Part shown: in pieces, positions 63,149 to 64,000 of the stretch
Layout of the letters: every line of letters begins with the position of its first letter
Numbering within the stretch: position 1 is the first letter of the stretch
Origin: Paracyclopina nana
Taxonomy: Eukaryota > Arthropoda > Copepoda > Cyclopoida > Cyclopettidae
Reading direction: 5' to 3'
DNA length: 64,000 nucleotides
NCBI GenBank assembly: GCA_019096065.1
Contig: JAGUCH010000006.1
Coordinates: 6,096,001-6,160,000 of the forward strand
The notes under the pieces: model-generated
The model's database searches: none
What the model was told of the DNA's origin: nothing
The model's input: only the letters and a program-made list of their open reading frames with translations
Position numbers and translations under genes: made by a program

Positions 63149-64000
63149 GATGATTGTTTAAAGAGTAGAATAATCTTTAAATAAGCGAATAATTTAATTC
63201 AAGATTTAGGATTGGTTTCCCTCATGGAAAGAGGACGACTCTCGCTCACTGGAGCCAAATTTGGTAATGCAACGCGAGAGCTCTTCAGACTCTGGCAGAG
63301 GACTGAATTGGAAGTCCAATAGCGCGGCGCTATTTACTCGATATCATTGCGCTTTACACACACACACACTCATGGAGTTGCCCCTCGTACACTCGACGCA
63401 ACACGACACGTTCCGACGCAATTTGGGCGTGTTAAACCAATAACTCTTCGGAGAAAAATCAGGCCGAAAAAGAGGAGCAAACGGATTCACACTTTTATGC
63501 CTATCCGCCAGATGGCGCTGCGGTTTGTTTGGCCGGCAGAAAAGCTAATGCAAGAAAAAGCTATTTTCGCCATTTAGGCCTCAAAAAGGCCAAAAATCAC
63601 TGTTTAATGCAAATGCCCACTTCAAGCATTTTTCACCCGCTCTACTACATCTCAAATGGCAATGAAAAAATGATACTGGCAGTTTGCTTTGTTGTAAGCT
63701 TAAATTAGCTAAAAATGTTGTTTTTTCCCTGAATCAGGAATTTCAGGATGATATAATTTAGCCTCGCTTGATTAGTCAGTTGTTGAAAATAATGGACGTA
63801 GCATGCACGAAAAAAAGATCAACCACAGGAATTTAACACGCATTTGCGCGCATTCTTTAATATATATACAATTGAAAAATAAATATTGCACACTTTCGTA
63901 ATGGCTGTTCATTATTGGCACACTTTGCACCAGAAGACTGGCTGGCACTTTTGCGAGCACTTCTCCGTCTTGGCAAGGCTCGAATTTGCGCACTTTCGCC
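63149..64000. other. Upstream of the takeout-like gene, no gene seen
   Basis: AT-rich 5' flank with a short (CA)n tract at 63356-63370 and a TATATATA string at 63860. Its promoter should lie in the first few hundred bases. No coding exon was recognised. Confidence 0.4.

Overview
This is a eukaryotic nuclear window, AT-rich outside exons, with spliced genes on both strands and GT-AG introns from about 50 nt to 5 kb (a few GC-AG). A takeout/JHBP-family secreted protein and a Bicaudal-D-related adaptor point to an arthropod. An intact urocanate hydratase and an allantoicase argue against a drosophilid-like insect; a crustacean, chelicerate or basal hexapod is possible. The species cannot be fixed from the sequence. 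All exon models were made by hand, from splice signals, frame continuity and family alignment recalled from knowledge. No search was run.

Layout. 0.7-1.3 kb: fragment of a GC-rich, one-TM, minus-strand gene. 1.9-2.95 kb: three-exon orphan membrane protein (-). 3.3-6.7 kb: two long intronless plus-strand ORFs, each with its own TATA box. The first is a soluble protein with a basic tail. The second is an envelope-glycoprotein-like type I membrane protein split by one in-frame TAG. Together they look like an endogenous viral or retroelement-derived unit. 7.9-12.4 kb: two related type II membrane proteins with Lin-12/Notch repeats (-), one with a propeller-like domain and one with an array of LNR plus CxxCxC modules. 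13.0-21.1 kb: urocanate hydratase, 17 exons (+). 21-24 kb: repeats and a minisatellite. 24.3-25.4 kb: orphan one-TM protein (-). 28.3-31.8 kb: allantoicase (+). 33.8-36.1 kb: divergent S6K-like AGC kinase (+). 39.9-43.1 kb: PNUTS/PPP1R10 (+). 43.8-46.8 kb: TMEM63/CSC1 channel (+). 47.05-50.5 kb: Sec1/Munc18 protein (+). 50.7-58.8 kb: BICD-family-like adaptor (-). 59.4-60.9 kb: unrecognised basic protein, possibly spliced or decayed (+). 61.7-63.1 kb: takeout/JHBP protein (-).

The genes do not form an operon or one pathway. Urocanate hydratase (histidine breakdown) and allantoicase (purine breakdown) both serve nitrogen catabolism, but they lie 7 kb apart and are probably independent. Introns and intergenic DNA carry many foldback elements, a MITE-like family with a recurring inverted end, a GGGCAAAAGTCACAA-type minisatellite and local duplications. 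The most unusual material is the virus-like two-gene unit and the LNR-CxxCxC gene pair.
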